Part shown: positions 11,531 through 24,800 of the stretch, piece after piece
How the letters are laid out: every line of letters begins with the position of its first letter
Position numbering within the stretch: the stretch's first letter is position 1
From: Chrysoperla carnea
Lineage: Eukaryota > Arthropoda > Insecta > Neuroptera > Chrysopidae
Direction of reading: 5' to 3'
Length of the DNA: 64,000 nt
Assembly (NCBI RefSeq): GCF_905475395.1
Contig: NC_058339.1
Span: forward strand, 38,449,172-38,513,171
The notes under the pieces: generated by a model
The model's database searches: none
What the model saw: the letters and a program-made list of their open reading frames with translations, nothing else
Told to the model about the DNA's origin: nothing
Program-made: the position numbers and the translations under genes

Positions 11531-13599
11531 TTAAGATTTTTAAAAACTTAAATTTAATATCCTTTCATAGAAATAAGACAAAATCGTAAAATAAACTTGC
11601 GTAGTTCAGGATTTTCTTAAGTAAAATGAATTCGAAATAATTATTATCAACGGTTAAAATTAGAAAATTTATAGTTAAAGCAAATACATTTTTTATTATT
11701 TTAATATTTTATAATAAAACTTCATCCCATTTTACGTTAAACAAAAATTTTTGTATGATCTATTTTCTCATTTTTCTGAAAGGAATCTCACATAAAATTT
11801 AATAATGTACCCCATGCATGGTTTTGACTAAGACAAGGTTGTGTTAAGATATTCGAAGCCCTTGAACTTTTAACGATCATTTGCTCTTTTCTCATTACAA
11901 AATATATACCGAAACCTATACAAAATTTATAAAGCGCCTTATAATACAAATTTATAAAATAAAAACATTTTATACAGTTTTAGCTCGTTGTATACACAAC
12001 TTAACCCCTATTAGAGTTTAAATGTGGGTCATTATGTTAAAGGAACATCGTATGTGTGTATATTAACTATTTTCTCTGAGGTTTGATACGTCAAAGATTG
12101 AGGTGTGCCCCGTATTATTAAAAGGCCTAAATTCTTCCTTTTTGATACTCTTTTTTCTTATAACGTTTGAAAGTATTAAATAATTGAACATTCACAAAAT
12201 TATTTTTATTTTTTCGATTGCTATATGAATATCTTTCACATTAGCCTGCGAATTTTTTTTACAGTATTTTTAGGAAATATATAATTGCGTTTTAATTAAT
12301 GATTTTTAAATAATTTTCAAATTCATTTCAAAATATGGACTGCTATAAAAATCTAAAAATTTAGTTTTGGGGATTGTCATTGAAAATAGTATTTTTTTAG
12401 CTATGTACTATTAAAATTTTAATAGCTGGTACTATTAAAAAGACAAAAAATTGTTTTTCAAACTTGAAAGACTCAAACTTTCATAGTTTTCCCAAATTAT
12501 ATTAACCAAGTTACTCCCCAAGTAAATAATAATTAACGTAATGAAATTTTAGAAATATTTTTTACTTAAATATTTACATATTCAGTTTTTTTTAGCCTTA
12601 GGTCAAACAATCTTTAATTTGACCTTCGATTAAATTGAGAGCTAATTTTAAACCAAAAGGAAAAAACCTTGTAAAATTCGATCAAAAATGAAATAAAATT
12701 TAAAACTGAAATTATAGAAAAATTCCTAAATTGAAAATTGTTTTTTAATACCTAAAATAATTAAAATTTGATCTTTATCCGTGTCTAAAAGCAAAATGAA
12801 GAAAAACATTTATAATCCATAAATCTACGTTTTTCCAGATTACAAACAAAATTAAATTAATGAAATTTTCCAAGCAATTTATTATTCAAAAAAACGAAAA
12901 AATCAGAATGAATAGTGCATTTTTCATCGACCTATTAAAATATATTTAAAATATCTAGGTCAAATTATCAGATTCTGCATACAATTCATTAATTATTTAG
13001 CTTAATTAACATAACTTCCTGAAAACAAAATAATTCAACACAAAAAAAGAAAATGAACAAAAAAAATAATTAAAATGTGTCTATATGGGCGTATTTAAAA
13101 AAATTAAATCATACCTTCATACCTAGCATGGATATGTGTTACCTTAAACAATGTCCCATACACACTAGTAAAAAAAAATCCTCCTTGGATATCCTTTTCT
13201 CAAATCAAATATTCCCCTGAACGTTTTTTTTTTTTTTTTTTATTTAACAAAAGCATTGAATAATGAAGTACATTTATAAAAAAAAAATAACAAACCTTTG
13301 AATAAATATCTTCGAATCGAGGATACATTAATTTAACACTCGAAATTATTCAAAAAATAAAGGCGTGTTTTTAAACTTCGAAAATATTTCGAATAAATAT
13401 TAATTAAACACTTAAAACAGTCGATGCATTTTGTGTGAAAACATATGAATTTATTTTTGATTTATTTTAAATAACAAATATATATTTTTTTAAACACTTA
13501 TATTTTCATAAATTTAAATTAAAAAATTTTCCAAAAAAGAATTTTCACTAATATTATAATAATAATAATTCACAAATCACAAATGCACAGTGGATATAG

Positions 13600-13790
13600 T
13601 TTTTATATAGAGTTCCATATTCTCTGTGTGCAGCAGGAGACGCCCCGACGTGGTGAACATCAGCTCGTTCCTCGTTCGTTATGAGACACCGCACTACACC
13701 GCGCGCTCAGCTCAAAAGGATCAATAATGGCAGCCTCTAAATGAAGCGCGGTCCCTTGTTGCGCAACAATCAACATACTATTACGAACAA
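13600..13790. promoter_or_regulatory. CpG-rich island, possible orphan promoter
   Basis: A sharp rise in G+C in an AT-rich region, with many CpG (for example ACACCGCGCGCTCAG). On the plus strand TATATAG at about 13604 sits about 30 bases before an initiator-like stretch (TCTCTGTGTGCAGC). Two short plus-strand reading frames follow (19 and 5 residues), typical of a 5' untranslated leader. No coding exon is visible downstream on either strand, so a noncoding transcript or a distant first exon are both open. This is inference from composition. Confidence 0.35.
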
Positions 13791-14239
13791 TGTGCATGTG
13801 CTCCTTTTCATATATATAAAATATACGCGGGATTTTTAAAAAAAGACAATTTTGAATTTTCTAAGTATATTTTATTGAAAATTTATGCAAAAAATGCAAA
13901 ACCAATAAAAAATCTTGAAAAAAATAATTTTGACTACAAAAAAGTATCCGTTTCTCAGTTAATGTAACAAATTTAACGCTTTGGATATCAGTCTCTATAA
14001 AATGCCATACAGGCATAATAAGAAAGCCAGCCGAGTAAGGTTATATTTTTTTAAATTATGGTGCTAGAAGAAAATAAAAACACTAGAGATAATTGTTGAC
14101 GTCATATAAAAATAGATAGACGTCATTGTAATAAGTTAGAAAGAGAGGGAAGCCAACAATAAGAAATTTGTCCAAACTCTGTACAAATTGTTAGAAAACA
14201 TTATGATTCGAATTCTTGTAATAATTCAACCCAAACCAA

Positions 14240-14552
14240 CTGAGTTGAGTTGAGTTAGTACGATCTAACCATTTATGGAAATTCATTTGAAGAAAAATCT
14301 GGCTAGCCGGATTATATGATTCAAATGAATAAATGTGGCTAAGACCAACGGTTCACTTTTCCGAATAAGTTAACAATTTCGTTGAAAATTTTCGAAAACA
14401 AACTAACAATAACTAACAAGCTTCCTGGTACTACATCGCGCACCCTACGAAAGGCTTAAACTTCAATATCGCCTTTTCTTTTAGCAAGCACATATTTATG
14501 TATTTTTTTAGCAAGCTACCATAATAGGTCAGATCGTACTCAACTCAAGTCA
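14240..14552. repeat. Small element with inverted ends
   Basis: GAGTTGAGTTAGTACGATCT at 14248-14266 reappears in inverted form near 14529-14550 (AGATCGTACTCAACTCAAGT), with a three-base difference in spacing. The roughly 310-base size and lack of coding fit a MITE-like DNA transposon relic. Target duplication not identified. Confidence 0.45.
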
Positions 14553-17540
14553 CTTATGTCGGCCTCATTCCAGTTTGAACAACCGAAATAGATCTTCTTT
14601 AATTTTGGTGAAAATTATTTAATTTTTAATGGAATATTTACCAAGATAGATTTAATATTGATTTTGGATAGGAAAAATTTATTTCTTACCTTTTAGCATA
14701 ATAAAAACTTTTATTATATTGATTTATACCTCTTCCATCAAGGCTATGTTATTTTTTTGTCATATATTCCCATCTGATTTACACTTGATCCTGAAATTCC
14801 CGCTCTCTACTAAGCTTTCTTCGTTCGTTTATATGTGTGAACATTCCGTGCCATTTTTCGAAATTATTTACTTGGCGTCACTATATATTGGAATTTCCAA
14901 CATTTTCATTAATTAATAGCCAATTTTTACATCAAATATTCCTTTGCTTTTACCATTACAAATGAATCTTCTGTAACGGAGCTACATAATCTAAATGCGA
15001 GGAAATTGCAGGATTTTAAATCAAACAATTTTTTCTTTAAATGAATATTTTTTATAAAATAATAAATACAACAAATTCGGAGAGAATATCTTATCAACAA
15101 TAAAAATACATTGTTTAAACATATTTTATTTTTTAGGAATACATTTTTTGTTTTGATTATTTTTTTTAAAGAGCGCGCATCGTAAGCGATTTATTATCTA
15201 AATAAATAATAAAAAACATTCATAATGCACATGGTTTTTTTTCGATTTTATTTATTTTTTTTAAATTTTAATTTTTAGTTTGTACAAAAAAACAGTTCCT
15301 ATATAAAAAAAAAAAAACAGAAAAGAAGCTATTTTCTTTTCTATATTTATGTATGTGGTTTTTACTTTAGCGGGACTTATTTAGAATATAAAATACGACA
15401 ACATTTGTTGGACACATTTTAATCACAACAGAAGAATAAAAAAATATTACAATTACGTCTAGAATTTGGAAACGAGCTATTAGTAATCGTTTTCATCTAA
15501 TCCCATTCTTTAATCGTTTGTTGAACGCTGTACTCGAAATAAGAAAGTAATCATAAAGACAAAAGTGTACATAATTTCATTAGTTGATGTAATTAAAGCT
15601 TTAAAGATTCCAGCAAACTTTGTGGAAATTAATTAATTTTTGATAGTTTTTCAAATACAGACATTTTAATATGTCTAAAAATATTCTTAAATTTTTTTTT
15701 TTTACTAGGCTCGGCTAATGAAGATTTTTAATCAGAATGATATATATATAGATATATATATATATCTATATCTAAAAAAATTAACGACTTTCAGTAACCT
15801 CTCAATGAGATTTCCCTACAAAAAAAAGTGTATTAACCTTCAGGACAAATTAACTTGTTTTTTGGACATATTATCTTATAATTTGTACTTTTTTGGATCT
15901 AAGTAAAATGTCTTGTCATATTTATAAATCACGGACAAGTTTCTGACATAAGAAATCCAAGTAGAGTTCGCCCATTCAAATTATCCGGCAAGATATTGCT
16001 GCCGTAGCTGAATTTGAAAATCGATGTCGACCGTAGTGAAAAATTATCTGCATTCAACTATTGAAGAAACCACTTTTCCATAAATTAAGAAGATATAAGC
16101 GATTATGATTATTTCTATTTTTGACGATAATTGTAATATTCTTTGAGTAAATCATGCTGTTGCCAAAAAGTTTGATTGTTTTATTAAAAATTATGAAACA
16201 TATCAAGGTGTTTTTTTATACAGAGTTCAGTTTTTCAATTTAAAAATTGACTTAGCCTCAAATTCAAATAGCCGAATTCAAGTTTAAATGTAGATTGAGA
16301 TCCAAACTTGCAATTTAATTTGTACTGTTTATCGATACTGGCGCGCTTTACATACAATTAAAAAACTGTACCCATAATAATTCAGTCTGAGTCATCTGAA
16401 ATTCCTACTCGCATTTAAAAAAATATATATGTGGTAACTACAATTTTTTTTTTTGAAGCTTTGTTCCAATCGAATAAAAAAACAAAGCTATATCTACAAA
16501 AAAACAAGATGGCGTCTCGTACGGGTTTTCAATTCTCGGACATTGATTGCCCACTAAAATTTTTTCAAACACCTTGATAAATGTGGTTTAAAGACTTTTG
16601 TTTAGAATTCTAGAAGGATTTTTTTTTTTTAAATTCATTCATAGAACTTCTTTTCATAAAAATAGTATTGTCTAATTTAAACAATGATATACACATAATA
16701 CCTAGGAATTTATATTTTATTTTTTTATTAATTATAATAAATCAGTTGTCAGTCTAATTCATTCATTTTTTTTAATTAAATATTATTAAGAGCTTTGAAG
16801 ATACAAATTCGAATTATTTAATGAATCACTAAAAAAATATATGATTCTATTTATATTAAAGCCAATTCGAAAGATTTTATTGTGAAAAACAATATCGTTT
16901 TAATAAATTGGTTCTATCAGCGTCTTAGGTCTTAGGTATTTGAACAAAGCCCCAAATTTTGTGTTGCAAGCAGCATTACGTTCCGACTCGCTAAAAATAT
17001 TAGAAAAGACTTGTGGTTCATTTTATCAAAAAAGCATTAACGAAAAGTCGTTTAAGAAAAGTTTTCTTTGATAAATCTGGTTTAATACATCAAAAATTTG
17101 TTTGAAAAAGTCACATGAAATCCATCAATAAAAATTACAATTTGGCCATCTTGAAGAGCGTTGGATAGAGAAAATCTATCAAAACTAGTCAGTATTGTAA
17201 AACAATAAATAATATGAGATCACCAATGCGATCGAATTAAGGGTCAAAAAGGTAACAAAATAAATATCCATTTTGATAATACAACTCTAGAAATTGTAGA
17301 CTTGCTTCGTACATTTTTCGTCTTTTATAATACAATCATAGTTAATTAAGTTATTTTGATGAAACCCGAAGACAAGAACCAATTTTCGGCAACGTTATCG
17401 ATTTTCATTAAGATAATATCACTTGAAGTGGCTACATATGTAATTCAATTCGAGTTTAATTAAAGTAAAACATAACGATTCACGGTAGATCAATTGAGAC
17501 ATTCTTGAGTTATTTATTTTTTGATGCTATTAGTTTTTTT

Positions 17541-17673
17541 TCTTTTGAATGTGATATTTAAATGAGATTACAGCCTATTTTACATTAGTAGACAAATTAA
17601 AATGCGTGAAAAACGTTTGAAATAATCGGATTCTAAATTCTACTAATGTAAAAGAGGTTAAAATATTCAAAAG
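17541..17673. repeat. Short fold-back sequence
   Basis: The left arm TTTTACATTAGTAGA (17578-17592) pairs with TCTACTAATGTAAAA (17639-17653). The pairing resumes farther out, with TCTTTTGAAT at 17541 against ATTCAAAAGA ending at 17673. It fits a small MITE or hairpin. Confidence 0.5.
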
Positions 17674-20660
17674 AACAGTGAAATTTTTTTTAATTGACTC
17701 AAACGTTCTCATATTTAAAATTTTTGTCAATTAGAAGGTACAATTTACGAAAAAACCGAAAGAAGACCGTTGTTGTGACAGATTTTTAAATCTAAAGCAA
17801 AACGTTTCCTAACATGAAAACTTACTAAATAAATTTAATTTTAAAAAAAAATTTCGTTTAAGCCGATAAACATATTATATCCAGATAAGAACGTTATAAG
17901 CGTTAAAAAATCACGTTTCTTGATAATTGTTGAATAGGCAAGTAGTAATATCCCTTTTTTGACACCCAAGATTTTATAATAAATTTTTCCCATTTTTCCA
18001 GGTGTATGGTTTTTAAAATGAAAAAACATAAAAATAATAAAATTAAAAAAATTATAAATTGTAATTGAATAAAATTTGACCGGTATAATATTAAATTATT
18101 ACCCATATTTTCCGACGAATCTTATTTAAAAGTGATTTTAGTAATCGATCCGATAAAAATACAAATAAGCTACAATATTTTTAAGGGAATCATTCCGATA
18201 AATAAAAGATTGTCGATATTTATAAGTACAATTTGCAAAAAACAAAAAATATGCGAATTATAACAAATTTTAAACGTAACAAAAATATTTATTTAAAAAG
18301 AAAACGAGTACGATTGTGATGGCCTGATAAAATATTCAAACATAAAATAAATTTAAAAGAAAAATGTTAATACAATTTACAACGATTTAATGTTTTTGCG
18401 CTAGAATGAAGAACGACAGTGAACAAGAAAAAAAAAGTGTAAGATGGTCAGAAAATTCCGGCTCGTTTTCCTATCTCCATTAGAAACAACCCTATTATAA
18501 CTTCAAATGCTTTCAAGCAGTGTAATTTTAACAAATGGGACTTTGATTTATAGCCAGTCAAATAAAACAGCTGCCTTTAATCTACCTTCCAGGTAATACT
18601 AATCTTTGAGAAGAAAATCAAACGAGATTGGATTGCGAACAAGCTAACTAAGAATACCTACAGCAGCGGTTAGAACGTGCAGGATTGCACAGGAACCAAC
18701 TGTCTGTTAAAACTCAATATGACAAGCTATTGGAGCCTGTTCAATATATTTAGCAGATCGAAACTACTTGTGTAAAAAAATTAAATTGAATTTCAAAAAG
18801 AGCTAGATTGAATAACAGCCAAAGATAGCGCTAGGAAAACATGCAGTATTTTTATATAATTAACTGTTATTTATATGGCACCTTTCAAGGAATCTTAAAA
18901 TTGCACTTTTTAATTCTGTCTTTAGTAAACTTTACTTAAGCAACAACAATATATTGCAAAATGATCCAACCTAGACAAATTATACCAATACTATATAAAA
19001 GAGTTTTAAGTTACTTGACCAAACGATCAGTCGAGTGGACAGTGTGTCTATTCAGCCATTTTAAACATTGGATCCAATCTATAATTTACAAGTACATTCC
19101 AAAGATTAAACCACTAATTAATTTAGAAGAATGATGGAATGTTAAAATTACACATTTTAATAAGGAAGTCAACAATGACCATAGAATGAAACATCTTTTC
19201 GGATTTTTCCCAAATTCCAAAATGGAATGAATTATTATTTATATAAAAAACAAATTACTCCTAAACAAAGTAAAAATAACAAGATTTTTATTTTTAACAG
19301 AAAGCCTCATTGGTTAAAAATAATTACAATTAAAAAAAAAAGGCGGAATAAATTCCTACCAAAAACAAATAACAAAATGAATTTTTTTACTTTTTTTTTT
19401 TTTTTGGTTACTGATGCACTTGTATGTACCATGATTTTAAATTTTAGGTACCTTAAATTGGCTCTCGAAAAGAAATTTACTAATACTTTTGCGTCCTTAA
19501 ACATTTTTTAAAATAATTTTGTCATGAACATGATGTTAAGCTGATTTTACAACTTTAAACAACGATATCCTGTTCGTATGCGTGTCAGTAATAAGTTGAG
19601 ATTTAATTTAGCTGAAAAATTTGTATTTTAAGTAAATGAAAGATTGAGATGAAGCCCGGTCGGTCTACAAGATTGTCAAAATAACGGAGATTGTTCTCTC
19701 GATGTGTTATTTTTTAAACACTTAATGTATTTATTAAACGTCTCACGTATATTGAAGCCGATGTTCGTCTTGACGCTTGACGAATAGCCCCGGTCTAAAA
19801 TAAAGTCAGAAACTATTGAGCGTAGTTACTTACTTATTCTGCCCATTGAAATTCATTAAAATGTAAGGTATAAAAACCAAATTATAAATAAAATGTAATA
19901 ATGAAAACCAAATTAAAATCTAGAAACTTTTAAGGCAGATAATCTTAACTCGTTATAAGTATCTACCACAGATGTTTCTACTTTCGACTGGATTGCTATT
20001 GCAGTTGAAATAATATTAAAATACTAGCGTTCTAGCATACAATATGAACATCTGTGGTTACACCAGATCTCTGTTTTATGGAAATAATTCGAAAATCTTT
20101 TTTCCTTCACTTTTTACACTCGGTGTAAACAAAAAGAATATCTATAATGTTGACACACAATTGTGAGACCAAAATTTTTACACATTTTGAAAGATATTTT
20201 CGAAAATTGTACCTCGAAAAACAGTTATCAATAACATTAAATTTTTTTTTTTTTTTATAGACTTGCTACTTTCGCTATAGAAGCTGTAATTCTTAATTAT
20301 CAATCAAGTTACTGATAAATATATATCGATAGAACAGATTTAAGTTAGGGTTACATAGGAAGCGATCTATCAACATTAAATCAACTACAGAAGTTGAATG
20401 TTGCATTAAGCAGTTGTATTAGCCAATGCTTTATTCTTTATCGCTTTGAAAAACAAGTTGTATAAGCTGGCGTAAATTCGAAAAAAGTGAAAATAAATAT
20501 ATTATTTTAGAGAACAAATTTGATGCGGACGTCACAGTTTTAAATTGAGTACAATTATATATACAAATTCATCATACCTTAAAGACATGCATTGACATTT
20601 CAGTGCTAAGCTATGTATTTAAGTTATGATTAATTTATATGTATGTTTTTTGTATAGATC

Positions 20661-20690
20661 CTGAAGAAGTTATAAATTAAATAGCGAAAC
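20661..20690 (+). other. Hammerhead-ribozyme-like core, copy 1
   Basis: CTGAAGA, one base, a five-base helix GTTAT/ATAGC closed by a seven-base loop, then GAAAC. This matches the conserved CUGANGA - stem II - GAAA core of hammerhead ribozymes. Stems I and III are not obvious, so self-cleavage is not supported. Such cores are known from Penelope-like retroelements, so this may be the tail of a decayed one. Confidence 0.35.
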
Positions 20691-21877
20691 GTTGCAATTG
20701 AAGATTTGCTTATTGGTGCTTATTTCTTTGATTGAGAATACTTCTTATCTTGATAATAGTATTGTAATTTTTCGCATTTGATGTTTTTAAATATTTTAAA
20801 TTGAAAATTTTCATAGATATTTTTGATTTTCTATTTTAGAACATTTAACATAAATATCTGAGTAAATACTACAATATATTTAGTGTAAATATATTGTAAT
20901 AACTAGAAAATATTATTTTCTACAAAAAATTTCAATTTTTAAATATGAAACAAAAAAAATTTCAAAATTAAAAATGATAATTAACGAAGGTAAATCGAAT
21001 CGAAAAACTGCAAAGGAATTTTCTTCTTACAACTTTATCGCTATACTAGAGTGCTATCCAATGCGATAAATATAAAATAATCTGCAAAGAGGTAAAATTG
21101 AATTCGAATACACTGCTTACCCAAAGATATTGGCAGCCTATGTGATATGTCGCTTCATGTTGACCCAGACCTTGATCAAAATATTTCTGTTTGTTAAAAT
21201 GAAACTTTTTATCACAAAATAAAATATATTCGACGCCAAAATCAACGCAACAAAAATTTAATCGAAATTTCACTTAACTGCAAATAATTAACTTCGCGAA
21301 ATGTTATCGTTACTTATATTTATTTTGCTGTTTGTGTCCAAAAATTTTCTTAGTTTAACGGTCTCCACAAGTTGCAATATCGTGCCTCTCTCGTAGTTTC
21401 TACTATCTTTTGATAAATATTCAATTTTTCCTTCGGATTTAAAGAGATTACAGATAAGGGAAAATGAAACATTCAAACAGTTTTTCAAAATCATCCTTAA
21501 AGATTTCAATTAATAAGAATATAATTTAAAAAACTTAAAACACGCTTGTTGCTTGTTCTAAGTATATATGTATAGTATGATTATCGGTAGTATAATAAAT
21601 GTATATAACTGATGATGTCCTATGCATGGGTATGATAATAGAGGGTTACATACAAACATACATACAGATGAAGGTAATATAAGCGTGTTAAAAATAAAAA
21701 TTTTATAATGTTATCAAGTTTTTGTAAAGTTTACGATAACTTGAAATTGAGTAAAATTTTGTTGCGTTAATTTTGCCGTAGAGTATATTTCGAATGAAAG
21801 TAAAAGATATTTGTTTGTTTTCATTTGTATTTGTTTCTTTTTTTTTATTTGAGTTGTTTTATAAATAAATATTGTTA

Positions 21878-24800
21878 TTATCTGTCATCATCATCTTCAA
21901 TTGTTTCAGGTTCATGTTCATGTTCTTGTTGATTTAAAGTGATCACATTATTTATTAAATTACTACTATTTAAATTATTTGTTAAATTATTATTTAAAAT
22001 ATTATTATTGGCTGTTGATGTTTGTATTTGTAAATTATTATCTTTTGTTTGATTATCAGGTGGTAAAACATCAAAATCCAATACTAATAGTTTTGTTTCT
22101 TCAGTACCATTACGTGATCCAACTGCGCATACTAATTTAGTATCATTTGCACGTATACGCCATACAACACCACCGCTACCGCCGCTACCTAATGCAACTA
22201 AATTTCGTATAAATTCACCAGTATGTACATCCCATAATTTTACGGTACCATCGTCCGAAGATGTAATTACAAAACGATTGTTAAATTGTAGGCATGTGAC
22301 GGCCGACTGATGTTTATTCGCACCTAGAAATTAAAAAATTAACATACACAGAAATTTGGAGAAATAAAAAAAATCAGACCACTAATTGAACAGCGCCATT
22401 GTACACGTTTTTAAATACTATACACATTTTTAGGGTTAAAATGACAACACTTGACATTTCTTCTCAGTTATACACTTATACAAGTTCTATTGTACTATAA
22501 AAAATGAGACTTACCAGAAAGCGTTTGTAAACATTGTCCAGTAACGATATCCCATACTTTAACAGTCGAATCAGCATTACCACTAACTAGAATATTATTA
22601 CGTAATTCCATACCAGATGTTAATGATTGATGGCCCATTAATGTATGTCGGCAGGCACCTGTTTCAACTTCCCAAACTCGAATACTTGTATCTAGTGAGC
22701 CACTTACAACATGGACACCATCAAACTGCAAAAAAAAAACAGCGTTATATTGGCGGTGAAAGCCTTTTTTACTTTCTTGCACAAAGCAAAAGAGGTATTA
22801 TAATCGCGAAAAATATTACAACGGAAATATTCTGATATTTTGGTCTGATATATGTACATAGATAGAAACGTGTGTTTACAAGGGAAGTTTGAAGGACAAA
22901 TCAATCATTTGAAATTTCTTGGTAAATAGCAAAACGAAAATTTTTACAGCAAAATGAGATGAGCAAACTTGTATATATATATATATATAAATTTTTTTAC
23001 TACAATTCACCATCTTATCATTTTTTCTCCAAGTCGAATATTTACTTGGACATTTTCAATTTGACGTTCTGTAGATATTTGCAATGTAATATACTATAAC
23101 CAGTCCCCAGTAAACGAGTTTTTTTCTTGAGTTTTTCGTAAACGGGAGGTTATGTAATGTCAATATCAAATTTTTCAAAAAGAAAATAAAATTTACTTCT
23201 ATGAAACAAAATTTAAAGTATCTTTTTTAACTGACCTGTAATGAATAGACACGATTTGTATGCCCTTGTAGTGTATGTAAACATTCTTCACGTTCAGGAT
23301 TCCATACTTTAACCATATAATCATAAGCTCCGCTAACAACTAAACGTCCGTCATATTGTACACAACGTACAGCTGCTAAATGTCCAACTAATACATGTAA
23401 ACATTCACCAGATACAACATCCCACATACGTAAGGTTGCATCTCGTGAACCGCTTACCACCCTAATTAAGACAAAAACAACACCAAATTAGATTAAGATT
23501 CTTAAATAAAATTTCAGCAAATAGTTGTATAATTAGTTGCTTTTTTTTTTATAAATTTCAGAGAGAAGATTAGCTATTAGCTTATCATCGCTATTTTAAA
23601 TAGCTCCACTAAGGATGTCATCATTTAACATCGCCATAAAGCGATTATACTACAAAAAGATTAATTTATAAATTTTTGAGCTAAATATTCTTGCATTTGT
23701 TGCCCAATTTTTCGTATTTTGTTCAAAATACATAAAAAACCTTTAGTAAATCCAACAAAATAATGCTGACTATTGGAAAGCTATTTGCGTTGATAATAGC
23801 ATTGAAGCATAATTACACACTTAAATACCTTAACAATGGCTATTGGGAAGTTATTTGCGTTGGTAATAGGTTAAAAAACTGTATTCTTGAATCTTAAACC
23901 GTGCAACATAAAATTTGAAGCATAATTACAGACAGACACAAACTTAAATGTTGTATAGTATATTCAAATCAATACATACCTATTTTCATATAAATGCATA
24001 CATCGTACTGTACTCGTGTGCCCATATAATGTGTGAATACAAACACCACTTTCGGCATTCCATACTTTTAATGTTCTATCGGTGCTACCACTAATTATTA
24101 TACTACCAGCCATTTGAGAGCTCCATACTCCACCGGTGTGTCCAACTAATGTTCTTAAACACTATAATCAGAGAATAAATTATAAGTTGAAATTAAAGAG
24201 AAAAAAGTTGCCATACTCTTGGAACAATTTCTAAAAGGTTTTGATAATATATCTAATAAATAAGATTAATGAACTCATTAAAAATTTGTCATCATACAAC
24301 ACGGAACTCTAACAACAGATTCGTAAATTCGTTATTGGCTCAACATGTTTTCAAACCTTTTACTAAGTAATCACAGTTCAGAAATCTTTGAAAATGATTA
24401 TAATGAGATCATATGGACTAGTGAAGCTTATATAATGCTTACAGCTCTGAGTCTTCATAACTGTTAGTTTCGAACATTCATTCATTCATTCGAAATTGGC
24501 GTCTTGATTTTTAACACGCATGTTCGCCGACGATACGTATATTTGAAATAATCTTCTTACTTATGCAGATGCAGGATCTGCATATATTTTCTAACTTAGA
24601 TAAAAAATAAAATAAAAATATATTCAGAATCAAAGTAATAAGAGCCAGTCTTAGTAATTATCTACCAATGCGTCAAATCAATCTTTTGCAGTGAATTTCA
24701 TCCCCAATTAACAGTAAAAACAATATCTCTTCAATAACTGTGAAGATTCTATAAACTGAAGTAACTAACCTTTCCAGTAACAGCTGACCATACTTTAAGC

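Larger units (their letters stand above)
9800..21877. other. Long spacer without a convincing gene
   Basis: About 12 kb of AT-rich sequence between the coiled-coil gene and archipelago. Short open frames (for example 14719-14916, 15718-15906, 19227-19511) lack codon quality, splice context or recognisable motifs. Identified contents, listed separately: a tRNA-like relic (10876-10945), a copy of an interspersed repeat (11310-11530), a CpG-rich island (13600-13790), inverted-repeat elements at 14240-14552 and 17541-17673, and a hammerhead-like core at 20661-20690. A block at 18400-19100 is slightly less AT-rich and may be a decayed element. Some sequence may hold untranslated exons that cannot be seen by eye. 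Confidence 0.55.

Noticed and set aside
15700-15780. (AT)n-rich run that resembled a repeat array
   Set aside because: Simple dinucleotide sequence, not a CRISPR or structured array.
19227-19511. 94-residue plus frame with Lys-rich start
   Set aside because: Driven by poly-A and poly-T tracts; no motif and no splice context.
22970-22992. (TA)n microsatellite in an archipelago intron
   Set aside because: Ordinary simple repeat with no added meaning.
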